The position numbers and the translations under genes were made by a program. A stretch of 64,000 nucleotides of DNA from an uncultured Treponema sp. (lineage in GTDB: Bacteria; Spirochaetota; Spirochaetia; Treponematales; Treponemataceae). Below the pieces are notes generated by a model, which saw nothing but the letters and a program-made list of their open reading frames with translations, was not told the DNA's origin and did not search any database. The DNA lies in the NCBI GenBank assembly GCA_937894335.1, contig CALCRU010000033.1, positions 5,499 through 69,498 of the forward strand, given 5' to 3'. Below are positions 32,536-43,000 of the stretch, one piece after another. Position 1 is the stretch's first letter. Each line of letters begins with the position of its first letter.

Positions 32536-35500
32536 ATGAAACAGGCAAAAGGTTCTTTTGTAACGCTTGACGGCGAACAGTTTTACAGGATAGAAAACTA
32601 CGACTGCATGGATGATTTTTTCATGACGGTAACAAGTTCATGCGATGTCTGGAATTTCTGCTGGTCTCACGGAGGCCTAACAGCAGGACGCAAAAATTCT
32701 GACCATGCCATATTTCCCTATTACACGGCAGACAAGGTGAGCGACTCAAAAGGAGTTACCGGTCCTTACACTGCCATTGCGGTTACCCAAGGTTCCTCCA
32801 CAACTTTATGGGAACCCTTTGCACAGCTTTTGTGCGCAGGGGCACAGTCATACATTCAGTCAGAAAACATTCACCGTTCGCTTTACAGAAATTTAAACGG
32901 AACATGCATCTGGTTTGAAGAAACAAATGACACTCTTGGACTTTCATTCAGACAGGGATGGACTTCTTCCAAAGAGTTTGGACTTGTAAGGCTCTGCTGC
33001 ATAAAAAACAACTCGAACAAATCATGCTCTTTAAAAATTCTTGACGGCGCACGGAACATAATGGCAGCGGCTACCACATCAGCATTTCAAAACGACAACA
33101 GCGTTCTTCTTGATGCATACAAAAAAACTGACCTTGACTCTTCCCACAAACTTGCACTCTTTGCAGTGTCTTCAGTTGTTACCGACAAGGCAGAACCAAG
33201 CGAAGGACTTTATGCAAATATCAGCTGGTTTTCTACGGAAGACCCGGTTACGATTAATGACAGTGCAATAAAAAACTTTGCCGTAAGCGGAGGAAACTTT
33301 TCTGCAATTCAGGAACTTCCCGTACTAAAAGGAAAGCGCCCAGTATTTTTTGTAGAGCGCACGGTAAATCTTTCTGCAAGAGAAGAGTCTCGCTGGGAAC
33401 AGGTGTTCGACACGGCTTTAGATGCGGCAGGAATTGTCCACCTTCAGCATAAAATAAAAAACCGTAGTAGCGTAAGAAATGAACTTCTTAAAGACATTGC
33501 ACAGACCGACAGTGAAATGACAGCCCTTATTGCAGAAGCAGACGGACTTCAAAACACCAGGGAACTTATGACGGTACTGCACCATAGGGCAAATGTAATG
33601 TTCAACATCATGAGGGGCGGAGTCTGTGCGGAAGACGGAAAGGTAAATGTAAGCGACTACATTTCTTTTGTAGAAATCCGCAGCAAGGAAAAACTTGCTT
33701 CCGTAAAAGAAATTTTTAAAGCTCTTCCGAACGAACGAATTCTTGAACGGTCGACAGTAAGAGATGCCATGGAAAAAAGCGGAGACGCTCAGCTTATGAG
33801 GCTCTTTCTTGAATATGTTCCTCTTACCTTTTCGCGCAGGCACGGAGACCCAAGCCGTCCCTGGAACAGATTCAACATTCAGCTTAAAGATAATGACGGA
33901 AATCCGCTTTTAAACTACGAAGGAAACTGGCGGGACATTTTTCAAAACTGGGAAGCACTGGCATGGTCTTATCCTGCATACATCCCGTCCTTTACTGCAA
34001 AGTTTTTAAACGCAATGACGGCAGAAGGATTCAATCCCTACCGCATCACAAGAGAAGGCATAGACTGGGAAACACCAGACCCCGAAAATCCCTGGGCACA
34101 ATACGGCTACTGGGGAGACCATCAGGTAATTTACCTTCAGAAATTTCTAGAACTTTACTCCATGACTGACAGCATTGGTCTGCAGAAAGCGTTAAACATT
34201 CCCCTTTACTCAAGTTCAAATGTCCCCTACAGGCTTAAATCTTACAGTGAAATTTTAAAGGATCCGCGCAACTCCATAATCTTTGACCAGACCCTTAGTA
34301 CAAAACTGATAGAGGCGGCAGGCAAAAATGGAAGCGATGAAAAACTTGTTAAAGGCAAGGACGGAAGTCCGGCACTCGTTACAATGACGGCAAAACTGAT
34401 TCAGGTGATAATTGCAAAAGCGGCAAACCTCGTACCCGACGGCGGAATCTGGATGAACACACAGCGCCCCGAATGGAACGATGCAAACAACGCCCTTGCA
34501 GGCTGGGGACTTTCTGTAGTCACACTCTGTTACCTGTACCGCATGCTTTCATTCCTCATCAGACTGTATGAAGGCGCACCCCAGACAGAATATGAAGTTC
34601 CCAAGGCAGAAGCGGAATGCTTTATAAAGTTGGGCAAACTGTACGAAGAAGGAAACAGCAGGGGAATCTACAGTGCAAAGGAACGCAAAAACTTTACAGA
34701 TGCCGCAGGACTTTTGTTTGAAGCAGAACGGAATCAGCTGTACGAAAACGGCTACAAAGAAATTACTTTGGTTTCGCAAAAACAGATTGTCAGCATACTA
34801 AAGGCAATTCATTTTGAAGCGGAAAGAAGCATTCGTTCAAACAAAAGGGAAGACAAACTCTACCACACCTACAACACAATGATTTTATCTGAAGATGGCA
34901 TGGAAATAAACCGTCTGCAGGAAATGCTGGAGGGCCAGGTTGCAGTTTTGTCAAGCGGACTTTTATCAGAAGAAGAAACTCTGGATGTGATAACCGCCCT
35001 TGAAAAAAGTCGCATGTACGAACCTCGTCAGAATTCCTTCATGCTGTATCCCAACAAGGAACTTCCGCTCTTCATAAAAAAGAATACAGTCCCCGAGGAA
35101 AAAGTTCAGCTATTAAAGCCCCTAATCCAAAGAACAAAAAACTCAGTGCTTATTCAGGATGAAGAAGGCTTCTACCACTTTGCACCAGAGTTCAAGAACG
35201 AAAGAATCATGAGGGAAAAACTTTCCATGCTTTCTGATTCTGAAAAACCTACAAAAGAAGAAACAGACCTTCTCTGCCGGCTGTATGAAGAAACTTTTAA
35301 CCACAAAAGTTTTACAGGACGCTCAGGAACATTCTACGCCTACGAAGGTTTAGGAAGCATTTACTGGCACATGGTAAGCAAGCTTCTTCTTGCCGTACAG
35401 GAATACGCACTAAGGGCAAACGAAAACAAAAGTCCTCTTGCGCAAAAACTTACCGACGCCTACTACCGTATCCGTTCAGGACTGAGTTTTAACAAGACAC

Positions 35501-35886
35501 CAGAAGTTTACGGAGCATTTCCCTGCGATCCTTACTCCCACACACCTTATCTACAGGGAGCAAAACAACCCGGCATGACAGGTCAGGTTAAGGAAGAAAT
35601 TCTTACCCGTTGGGGAGAACTGGGTGCATGCATAATTGACGGTAGGGCAGCATTCATTCCCAGCATTCTTAAGGATGAAGAATTTTTTGATGACGGAAGT
35701 CTTTCGTTCACATGGTGCGGAACAAGAGTTGTCTATGCTAAAGGCAAAAAAAATCCCAGCGTAACGGTAATCTATACGGATGGAAAAGCTGAATCTCAGG
35801 AAGGCGCTTTCCTGACAAAAGAACAAAGCCAGATGCTCTTTGGAAGAAAAGGAACCATAAGCAAAATATGCGTAAACCTTGCATAG
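32536..35886 (+). CDS. Very large cytoplasmic putative carbohydrate-active enzyme, family not assigned
   Basis: A 1116-residue protein without signal peptide or membrane segment. The N-terminal ~280 residues look like a beta-sandwich domain of the GH94/GH36-like superfamily (WNFCWSHGGLTAGRKNS, FPYYTADK). The central part (about 430-690) has features of an (alpha/alpha)6 barrel: RHGDPSRPWNRFNI, YEGNWRDIFQNWEALAW, YWGDHQVIYLQKFLELY, and RPEWNDANNALAGWG, where acidic residues could be catalytic. The C-terminal third is mainly helical, with a further GRSGTFYAYEGLGSIYWHM motif. It precedes a GH30 gene and is divergent from a sugar importer, so it likely cleaves or phosphorolyses the imported oligosaccharide. 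I do not recognise a named family. Confidence 0.7.
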   Translation: MKQAKGSFVTLDGEQFYRIENYDCMDDFFMTVTSSCDVWNFCWSHGGLTAGRKNSDHAIFPYYTADKVSDSKGVTGPYTAIAVTQGSSTTLWEPFAQLLCAGAQSYIQSENIHRSLYRNLNGTCIWFEETNDTLGLSFRQGWTSSKEFGLVRLCCIKNNSNKSCSLKILDGARNIMAAATTSAFQNDNSVLLDAYKKTDLDSSHKLALFAVSSVVTDKAEPSEGLYANISWFSTEDPVTINDSAIKNFAVSGGNFSAIQELPVLKGKRPVFFVERTVNLSAREESRWEQVFDTALDAAGIVHLQHKIKNRSSVRNELLKDIAQTDSEMTALIAEADGLQNTRELMTVLHHRANVMFNIMRGGVCAEDGKVNVSDYISFVEIRSKEKLASVKEIFKALPNERILERSTVRDAMEKSGDAQLMRLFLEYVPLTFSRRHGDPSRPWNRFNIQLKDNDGNPLLNYEGNWRDIFQNWEALAWSYPAYIPSFTAKFLNAMTAEGFNPYRITREGIDWETPDPENPWAQYGYWGDHQVIYLQKFLELYSMTDSIGLQKALNIPLYSSSNVPYRLKSYSEILKDPRNSIIFDQTLSTKLIEAAGKNGSDEKLVKGKDGSPALVTMTAKLIQVIIAKAANLVPDGGIWMNTQRPEWNDANNALAGWGLSVVTLCYLYRMLSFLIRLYEGAPQTEYEVPKAEAECFIKLGKLYEEGNSRGIYSAKERKNFTDAAGLLFEAERNQLYENGYKEITLVSQKQIVSILKAIHFEAERSIRSNKREDKLYHTYNTMILSEDGMEINRLQEMLEGQVAVLSSGLLSEEETLDVITALEKSRMYEPRQNSFMLYPNKELPLFIKKNTVPEEKVQLLKPLIQRTKNSVLIQDEEGFYHFAPEFKNERIMREKLSMLSDSEKPTKEETDLLCRLYEETFNHKSFTGRSGTFYAYEGLGSIYWHMVSKLLLAVQEYALRANENKSPLAQKLTDAYYRIRSGLSFNKTPEVYGAFPCDPYSHTPYLQGAKQPGMTGQVKEEILTRWGELGACIIDGRAAFIPSILKDEEFFDDGSLSFTWCGTRVVYAKGKKNPSVTVIYTDGKAESQEGAFLTKEQSQMLFGRKGTISKICVNLA

Positions 35887-35903
35887 GCATAAGGAGGAAG
35901 AAA

Positions 35904-37283
35904 ATGAATGTTCAGAAAATTGTGGAATCGTCAAAAGACAATTCTGTAAGGATGCAGGAAGTAAACGCCTCAGAAAGATTGTGTTCCTCGGGAACAAATC
36001 CTTCGTGTGCAATCATTATAGACACTTCAAAATCTTATCAGAAATTTTTGGGCTTTGGAGGAGCGCTTACAGAATCGGCAGGATATGTTCTTTCACTTCT
36101 TCCAAAAGAAAAAAAGCAGGAAGTGCTTTCTTCATATTTTGCACCAACAGAGTCAGGAGGAAACAACTACACATTTGCAAGAACGCATTTAAACTCCTGC
36201 GACTTTTCACTGGGCAACTGGGCATGTGTAGAAGAAAAAGACGAAACACTTTCTTCGTTTTCTATGGAAAAGCCCGACCTTTACCTTACTCCTCTCATGC
36301 AGGATGCGCAAAAGGCAAAAGGCTCACCACTCAGCATTTTATTAAGTCCATGGTCTCCTCCTGCATGGATGAAGGACAACGGCGAAATGAATCACGGGGG
36401 ACACCTTCTTTCTCAGTACAGAGAATTGTGGGCGGCATATTTTGTACGCTACATTCAGGAACTAAAAAAACGAAATCTTGAAACGGCATTCGTCACTGTG
36501 CAAAACGAAGCGGCGGCAAATCAGCCGTGGGATTCATGTCTCTGGTCTGCCAAGGAAGAAGGCCTCTTTGCGGCAGAAAATCTTGGACCAGCACTTGAAA
36601 GGGCAAAACTTAAGGCAGGCATACTTGTTTGGGATCACAACAGAGATCTGCTTGCAGAAAGGTTTGAAGAAAGCATGTCTGTTCCCGGCGGAGACAAATA
36701 CATTGCAGGAGCGGCCTATCACTGGTACTCTGGAGACCAGTACGAAAATGTAAAATCCGTAAGCAGAAAGTTTCCTGACAGGCAGCTTATTTTTACCGAA
36801 GGCTGTGTGGAAGGCGGCCCAAGAAACGGAGCATGGTTTACAGGTGAGCGCTATGCACACAACATCATCAACGATCTGAACAGCGGAGCCACAGGATGGA
36901 TTGACTGGAACATTGCACTTAACATGGAAGGCGGACCAAATCATGTGGGCAACAACTGTGATGCACCCGTTCTAGTAGACACAAAGGAAGGCACACTGCA
37001 TTATCAAAGTTCCTTTTATGCAATCGGTCACTTTAGCCGTTACATTCTACCTGAATCAAGACGAGTGGAATTAAGCATGACTCCCTACATGACTCCGGCA
37101 ACTGTAGACGGCAGAATGGGAAACACCATGGAGGCAACAGCATTCATCCGCCCAGACAAAAAACCTGTAATCGTAATTTCAAACAGAACAGAGGCGGACA
37201 TGGTGTACGATTTAAGCATTGCCGGAGCAAGTTCCGTGCGCTACAAGGCACCACCAAGAAGCATACAGACACTCTGCTTTTAA
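35904..37283 (+). CDS. GH30-family beta-glycosidase, cytoplasmic
   Basis: A 459-residue glycoside hydrolase of the GH30 (glucosylceramidase-like) family. The N-terminal GFGGALTESAGYVLS motif, the acid/base Glu202 in FVTVQNEAAANQPWDS, and the nucleophile Glu299 in IFTEGCVEGG are all in place, and a small beta-domain closes the C-terminus. No signal peptide is present, so the enzyme acts on imported oligosaccharides; beta-1,6-linked glucose is one known specificity of the family. AAGGAGG lies before the ATG at 35904, which is preferred over the in-frame start at 35868 inside the upstream gene. Confidence 0.9.
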   Translation: MNVQKIVESSKDNSVRMQEVNASERLCSSGTNPSCAIIIDTSKSYQKFLGFGGALTESAGYVLSLLPKEKKQEVLSSYFAPTESGGNNYTFARTHLNSCDFSLGNWACVEEKDETLSSFSMEKPDLYLTPLMQDAQKAKGSPLSILLSPWSPPAWMKDNGEMNHGGHLLSQYRELWAAYFVRYIQELKKRNLETAFVTVQNEAAANQPWDSCLWSAKEEGLFAAENLGPALERAKLKAGILVWDHNRDLLAERFEESMSVPGGDKYIAGAAYHWYSGDQYENVKSVSRKFPDRQLIFTEGCVEGGPRNGAWFTGERYAHNIINDLNSGATGWIDWNIALNMEGGPNHVGNNCDAPVLVDTKEGTLHYQSSFYAIGHFSRYILPESRRVELSMTPYMTPATVDGRMGNTMEATAFIRPDKKPVIVISNRTEADMVYDLSIAGASSVRYKAPPRSIQTLCF

Positions 37284-37307
37284 GGATTAGGGGCTGCGGT
37301 TAAAACA

Positions 37308-37336
37308 TTTACGAAGCGGAAATTTCATGGTATAAT
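37308..37336 (+). promoter_or_regulatory. Promoter of addBA, short-leader geometry
   Basis: TTTACG (37308-37313), 17-base spacer, extended TGG then perfect TATAAT (37331-37336), and only eight bases to the ATG at 37345. No Shine-Dalgarno sequence. Confidence 0.68.
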
Positions 37337-37344
37337 TAAAGCCC

Positions 37345-40059
37345 ATGAAAAACAAAGCGACAATCGTAGAAGAAACAATCACAGCCCACATTCACGAAGC
37401 AGAAACAATTTTTGTTTTTCCCACACAGACTGCGGCAACTCTTTGGGCAGACAGGGCTACCCTTATTACAGATGTAAAGGCAGTTCCTCTGGAAAGGTTT
37501 ATTGCATGGGATGACTTTAAGGGAAGTTCCATAAGAAGTAGCCAGCAAAAAAAGAATTCAATCCCATCAGCCCTAAGGACAATTTTTGCAAACATGCTCA
37601 TTGCCCAGAATGCAAGGGAGCCATTTCTTCGCAACATCATTGTGCCAGAATATGCAGAAAACGCATCGGGATTTTCAGACTGGATTGCAGACCTACTTCC
37701 ATCTCTTGCACTTTGGAAAAAACACTTTGAAAAAAACAATTCTTCTCCAGACGATGAAGACAGGGACTTGCTTGAACTGTACGAACGCTACTCAAAGTTT
37801 CTTGAGTCGCACAATCTGTTTGATCCTGCATGGGAAACTCCCCCGTTTAAAGATGAAGGAAAAAACTACATCATCTTCTTTCCTGAAATTTTAATGGACT
37901 ACATAGAGTACGCTGAAATTCTTTCTTCTTCCGATACAATAAAAATAATCAGCGTACCAGAAGAAGCAGAAAAAAGCCCGGTCTACGGTTACAGGACATC
38001 CCGTGACGAACTTAAGCAGTTGGCACTTTATCTGCGAAAAAAGCACGATGAAGAAAAAATTGAATGGCAGGAAATTGCAGTAAACGTTCCTGACCTAGAC
38101 ACATACGCACCCTACATAGAACGGGAACTTTCTCTTTTTGAGATTCCTTTTGTACGCAAAAACGGAAAGGCATATTCGGCAACAAGGGCAGGCTCGCTTT
38201 TTAACGTGGCACAAAACTGCGTTGCCAGAAATTTTTCTTACGAAAGCGTAAAGCGACTTCTTCTTAATACGGCAGTTCCATGGAAAAGTCCTAACCTTAT
38301 TCAGGAACTAATTCAATTTGGAAAAGAAAACAACTGCATCTGCGCATACGAAAAAGACGGAAGGCCTCACGACACATGGGAAGACTCTTTTGCAAGGCCC
38401 AAAGAAAAAGGCGTAAACGAACTGGTCAGAAATTATTACAGGATGCTTAAAAAACATGTTGAAGCAATGGTTAACGCAGGAACATTCTACGACATAAGGC
38501 AAAAGTATTTTGAATTTCGCGAAACATTTTTTGACATGGAAAACTTTGAGGAATCAAGTAATCTGATTATAAGCCGATGCATTTCTGAACTTAGCACGCT
38601 CATAGATTTGGAAACCTCCTACCCAGACTGCACACTCTCCTCACCCTATTCGTTTTTTGTAAACTATCTTTCGCAAAAAATGTATGTACCCCAAACAAAA
38701 AAATCTGGCGTACAGATTCTGCCCTACAGACTTGCGGCGGCAGCACCTTTCAAATGTCACGCTGTAATAGACGCAAGCCAAAGTGGAGTTTCAATTACAT
38801 ATCAGCAGCTGGCATTTCTTAACGAAGAAAAGCGAAGACACCTTAACATAAAGGACGAGACCGATGTTTCCCCACTGTTTCTTAGGCTGTACGCATTAAA
38901 CGCTTCTGAAAGCATTTACTTTTCCTTTGCAGAAAAAACTTTTTCTTCATACTCGCTGGAACACAGTGCCTTGGAGAAAAAAGAAGGTCTCAACCTTGAA
39001 AACAATTTTTACAGGGAAGAAAAAGAAATCCTTCTGCAAAAAGAAGGCAAGAGCAAACTTTCCGTTGCAACAGAAAAACAGAAGCAGAGCTTTGAAAACT
39101 GGCTGAGCATACAAAGCTTGCATCCGGGTTTGGAAACAGAAAGTGCCCGTAAAATTTTGAAAACTCAGGTTCAGAAAAAAATCATAAAAAACGGCAGAAT
39201 AAGAATTTCTCCCACTACGCTGAACAATTTTCTTGAGTGCCCAAGAAAATGGCTTTTATCAAGTGCGCTTTATGTCAGAGAAGAAAACAACGAGGCAACC
39301 CTTATGGATGCATTTGCAACGGGAAACCTTTACCACGACATTCTGCACAAATACCTTGAAACGCTTAAAGAAAAAGACATTCCACTGCAGACACTTGCAG
39401 ACTCTCTTCCGCCTGAACATGAGGAACTTCTTGTAAAGAGCGTAGACCTGGTCCTAAAGGATTTTAAAGCAAGCAGCATAGCACGGGATGCCCTTCAAGT
39501 TCAGAAAGAGTCCATAACAAAATTCATTAGGGAAGCGGTTTTAAAATTCAGTCTGGCTGTAGGCGAATGTTTTGTAGCGGAAACAGAGTGCGAGCACACA
39601 CTTGAGTTCCCTCAAAAAAACTATTTCTTCTACGGAAAGATTGACTGTCTGCTTTGCGACAGAACATCAGGTCAATACACACTGATAGACTTTAAAGCAA
39701 CGGAAAACGCAATTCCCAAGGGAAGATTTTTTGTAACTGAAGATGTTCCCGTTCCAAACTTTCAAATGGCCATATATCATTACATACTTGAGCACGGAAC
39801 AAATCCGCGGACAGTTGAAAACTGTGCATTCTTTTCTGTAAAGGAAGGCAACCTTAGGCCAATAATAGGATGTGGTGCAAAGGGGAACAACTCTCTGGAG
39901 CAGACAGAAGAAGTTCTGCTTTCTTTTGCAGACGATTTTGCGGAACGAATTGAAAACCTTCAGTTTGAGCCTGATGAAAATCTGAACGTTTGGGAAACAT
40001 GTCCTTCTTGTCCCTACATGGCGGCATGCAGAAAGACATTTACAGTTGCAGGAGAATAA
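37345..40059 (+). CDS. addB: AddB-like subunit of the helicase-nuclease recombination complex
   Basis: A 904-residue protein. The N-terminal two thirds resemble the inactive helicase-like part of AddB (FVFPTQTAATLWADRA, then AAAAPFKCHAVIDAS), without a clear Walker A motif. The C-terminal PD-(D/E)XK nuclease has TTLNNFLECPRKWLL at its start, YTLIDFKATENA as the D-x-K catalytic part, and CPSCPYMAAC; the single upstream Cys plus C-x2-C-x5-C form the iron-sulphur staple of AddB/Cas4 nucleases. It processes double-strand breaks with AddA, which starts two bases after its stop. Confidence 0.85.
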   Translation: MKNKATIVEETITAHIHEAETIFVFPTQTAATLWADRATLITDVKAVPLERFIAWDDFKGSSIRSSQQKKNSIPSALRTIFANMLIAQNAREPFLRNIIVPEYAENASGFSDWIADLLPSLALWKKHFEKNNSSPDDEDRDLLELYERYSKFLESHNLFDPAWETPPFKDEGKNYIIFFPEILMDYIEYAEILSSSDTIKIISVPEEAEKSPVYGYRTSRDELKQLALYLRKKHDEEKIEWQEIAVNVPDLDTYAPYIERELSLFEIPFVRKNGKAYSATRAGSLFNVAQNCVARNFSYESVKRLLLNTAVPWKSPNLIQELIQFGKENNCICAYEKDGRPHDTWEDSFARPKEKGVNELVRNYYRMLKKHVEAMVNAGTFYDIRQKYFEFRETFFDMENFEESSNLIISRCISELSTLIDLETSYPDCTLSSPYSFFVNYLSQKMYVPQTKKSGVQILPYRLAAAAPFKCHAVIDASQSGVSITYQQLAFLNEEKRRHLNIKDETDVSPLFLRLYALNASESIYFSFAEKTFSSYSLEHSALEKKEGLNLENNFYREEKEILLQKEGKSKLSVATEKQKQSFENWLSIQSLHPGLETESARKILKTQVQKKIIKNGRIRISPTTLNNFLECPRKWLLSSALYVREENNEATLMDAFATGNLYHDILHKYLETLKEKDIPLQTLADSLPPEHEELLVKSVDLVLKDFKASSIARDALQVQKESITKFIREAVLKFSLAVGECFVAETECEHTLEFPQKNYFFYGKIDCLLCDRTSGQYTLIDFKATENAIPKGRFFVTEDVPVPNFQMAIYHYILEHGTNPRTVENCAFFSVKEGNLRPIIGCGAKGNNSLEQTEEVLLSFADDFAERIENLQFEPDENLNVWETCPSCPYMAACRKTFTVAGE

Positions 40060-40060
40060 G

Positions 40061-43000
40061 ATGGGTAAAAGGGAATTTGACAGATATCAGAAAAAGGCAA
40101 TAAACATTTTACAGAATGCAGTTGTAAGTGCAGGTGCTGGTTCGGGAAAAACCACAGTTCTTGCAGAAAGATTTTCTCATCTGGTAATTGAGCAGAATTT
40201 AAATGTGGAAGAAATACTCACCCTTACATTCACAAAAAAAGCAACCGTAGAAATGTACGGAAGAATTTATCAGACCTTGCACGAAAAGGCACCTGAAAAA
40301 GCTAAGAACTTTTACAAGGCAAACATAAAAACTTTAGACAGCTACTGTTCTTCCATTGCAAAGGCCGGATGCCATTACTACGGACTAAGCCCCGACTTTA
40401 CCGTTGATATAGACGCAGTAACGGAAGCAATAAATTCTGAGGCGCTCCCCTTCCTGTTAAAACATTCTGACAACGAGGCTATAAGAAAAATTGCAGGCAC
40501 AAAAGATTTGTCAGAAATAGCAGAATCACTTATAGCCTACCCCATACTTAACGGCAGCACCATTGCAGAACCAGCAGACTTTAACGACATGCTAAAAAAA
40601 CAAAAGCAGACTGTATGCTCTGTATGGAACAGGACAGTAAGTGAAGCCACAAAATGCTTTAATGGATTTAAAGATGCAGTACAAAACTTTGACGGCAACA
40701 CAAGTTCTTCCACATTCAAAAAATATCTTCCAGTACTTAATGAAGAGTTTCCAGAGTACCCAGAACTTGACGAAAACTTTGACACAGAAGCCGTTTCTGA
40801 TTCAGTAAGGGCTGTTGCAGAATTTATAAACAGGCTTGCAAAATATCCCAAACCGGGAAACCTTAAGCAAGCTGATGAAATCCGCGAGTATCTAGAAGCT
40901 ATAAGAAATACTGCGGACAAAATTTCCCTAACTGCAAATTTCATACTAGGCTTAAGCGATGCAAAAAAAATAATTTTACTTCTTGAGGAATTTCAAAAAA
41001 TTGCAAACGACATAAAGCGCTCAAGAAAAATCATCACATATCAGGATGCAGTCTCACTTGCCACATGCATACTCCGCGACCATCCCGAAATACGAAGGCA
41101 GGAAAAGCAGAAATACAAGGCCATCATGATTGATGAATTTCAGGATAACAACATGACCCAACGCAACCTGCTCTTTATGCTTGCAGAAAATCCCGAAAGA
41201 ATGGAACCTGGAATTCCAGAAGTAAAAGACCTTTGCCCTCAGAAGCTCTTTTTTGTTGGCGACGAAAAACAGAGCATCTATCTTTTTAGGGGTGCGGATG
41301 TAAGCGTGTTCAGAGCGCTGTCAAGAGACTTTAGCGAAGGCAACCTTGAGTTAAGCACAAACTATCGCTCAAAGCCAGAACTGATTGCCGCATTCAACAC
41401 TGTGTTTGGAGGAATACCATATCCCACAAATGAAGCCTGCGGACAGACTCTGCCCAGCGTATTCATTACAGAAAAAGAGCAGCAAGAAAATCCCGACAGC
41501 GTTCCTTCTTACGAAGCCGTCTACCATAAAGTGCTTCTGCCTGAACAGAATAAAGACGAAGAAAAGAAAGAACCTGACTACAAGAAGCGCCGCATGCATG
41601 TCGCCCTCTACAACAAAAACTTAAGCAACGAAGGACTTCTTGACCCTGAACAAGCAGAAGTTTACTGGATAGCGCAAAAAATAAAATCCCTTATGGCTGA
41701 AGAAAATTACAAACCTGAAGATTTTGCAATTCTTTTTAAAACATACAGCATGCAGCCAAAGTGCGAAAGGATTCTGCTTTCTTGCGGACTTCCCTACAAC
41801 ACGGAAACCGTTGCAGGATTTTTTTCTGACGGTCCCACAAACGACATTTTTTCTTTCTTAAGACTGTGTGCTTTTCCCAACGACACTTTGGCCTATGCAA
41901 AAGTGCTAGGTTCCCCCTTTGTAAACCTTACGACAAAAGAGGCAAACGCAATACTGAGCATAAAGGCTCTGCCCTTTGAAGATTTTGAATGCGGACTGAT
42001 TGACGGTGACAGTATGAACCGTTACCAGAGAGCAAAGGAACTTTACCAGAAAATAAAAAAAGAAAGCGAAACTTCTTCAATTGCAGACATGGTAACCTAT
42101 TTGTGGTACGAAGCAGGCTATCGTTACGAAACCCTGTGGAACGAAAAGGTAAACATGTACGAAACCCTGTACGACAGAATTTTTGAACTTGCCCGGCTTG
42201 CAGACGAAGACAACATCAGCCTTGCAGAATTTGTTGACAGTGTGCGCACCTTTGAAGATGAAACAAAAAAATTAGAAGATATGGATATTCCTCTGGAACA
42301 AAAAAGCGGCATTCACCTTCTGACCATACATAAAAGCAAGGGTCTTGAATATCCAGTAGTATTTGTATGCGGTGCCCATAAGACTCCAAAGTCGGAATCA
42401 AGTACGACACCTGTTTACTTAAGCAGAGAATTTGGAACATGCATAAATACTCCCCAGTATGTAAGTGGCAGCACTTCAAAGGGAAACTTTTTCTTTAACA
42501 TGGCAAAGGAAGAAAATGAAAAAACAAATGAAGCGGAACTAAAAAGACTTTTGTATGTAGCCCTAACTCGTGCAAAAGATCAGGTTTTTCTTACAGGCTG
42601 CTGGAGCGGGAACTTTAAGACTAGCGGAAAAATTACTTCTTTACTAGATACAATTCAGCCGGTTTTGGCAACTTACATGGCGGACGAAGAAGGAAAAGCA
42701 AGTCCCTTTACATTTGAAGAAATTCCTCAGGCCTCAATTTCTGTACTTAATTCTGGTGAAGAAACAAGGACAGACTTTTTGCAGAGAATCAAAGAAATAT
42801 ATGCGGATGCAAAAATTCTCTTACCAGAAGAAGTCAAGTCAAATTACATTTCGCCAAGCCACCTTTACGAGGAAGACGAAGAAAAATCAGCGGCAACAAA
42901 AGAGACGGAAGACATTCCAATGAAGGAAATAAACGCACTGGTGGAATCTTCTGGAGGAGAATTCGGGTACAACGACTTTGGAACAATTGCCCACGCCTAC

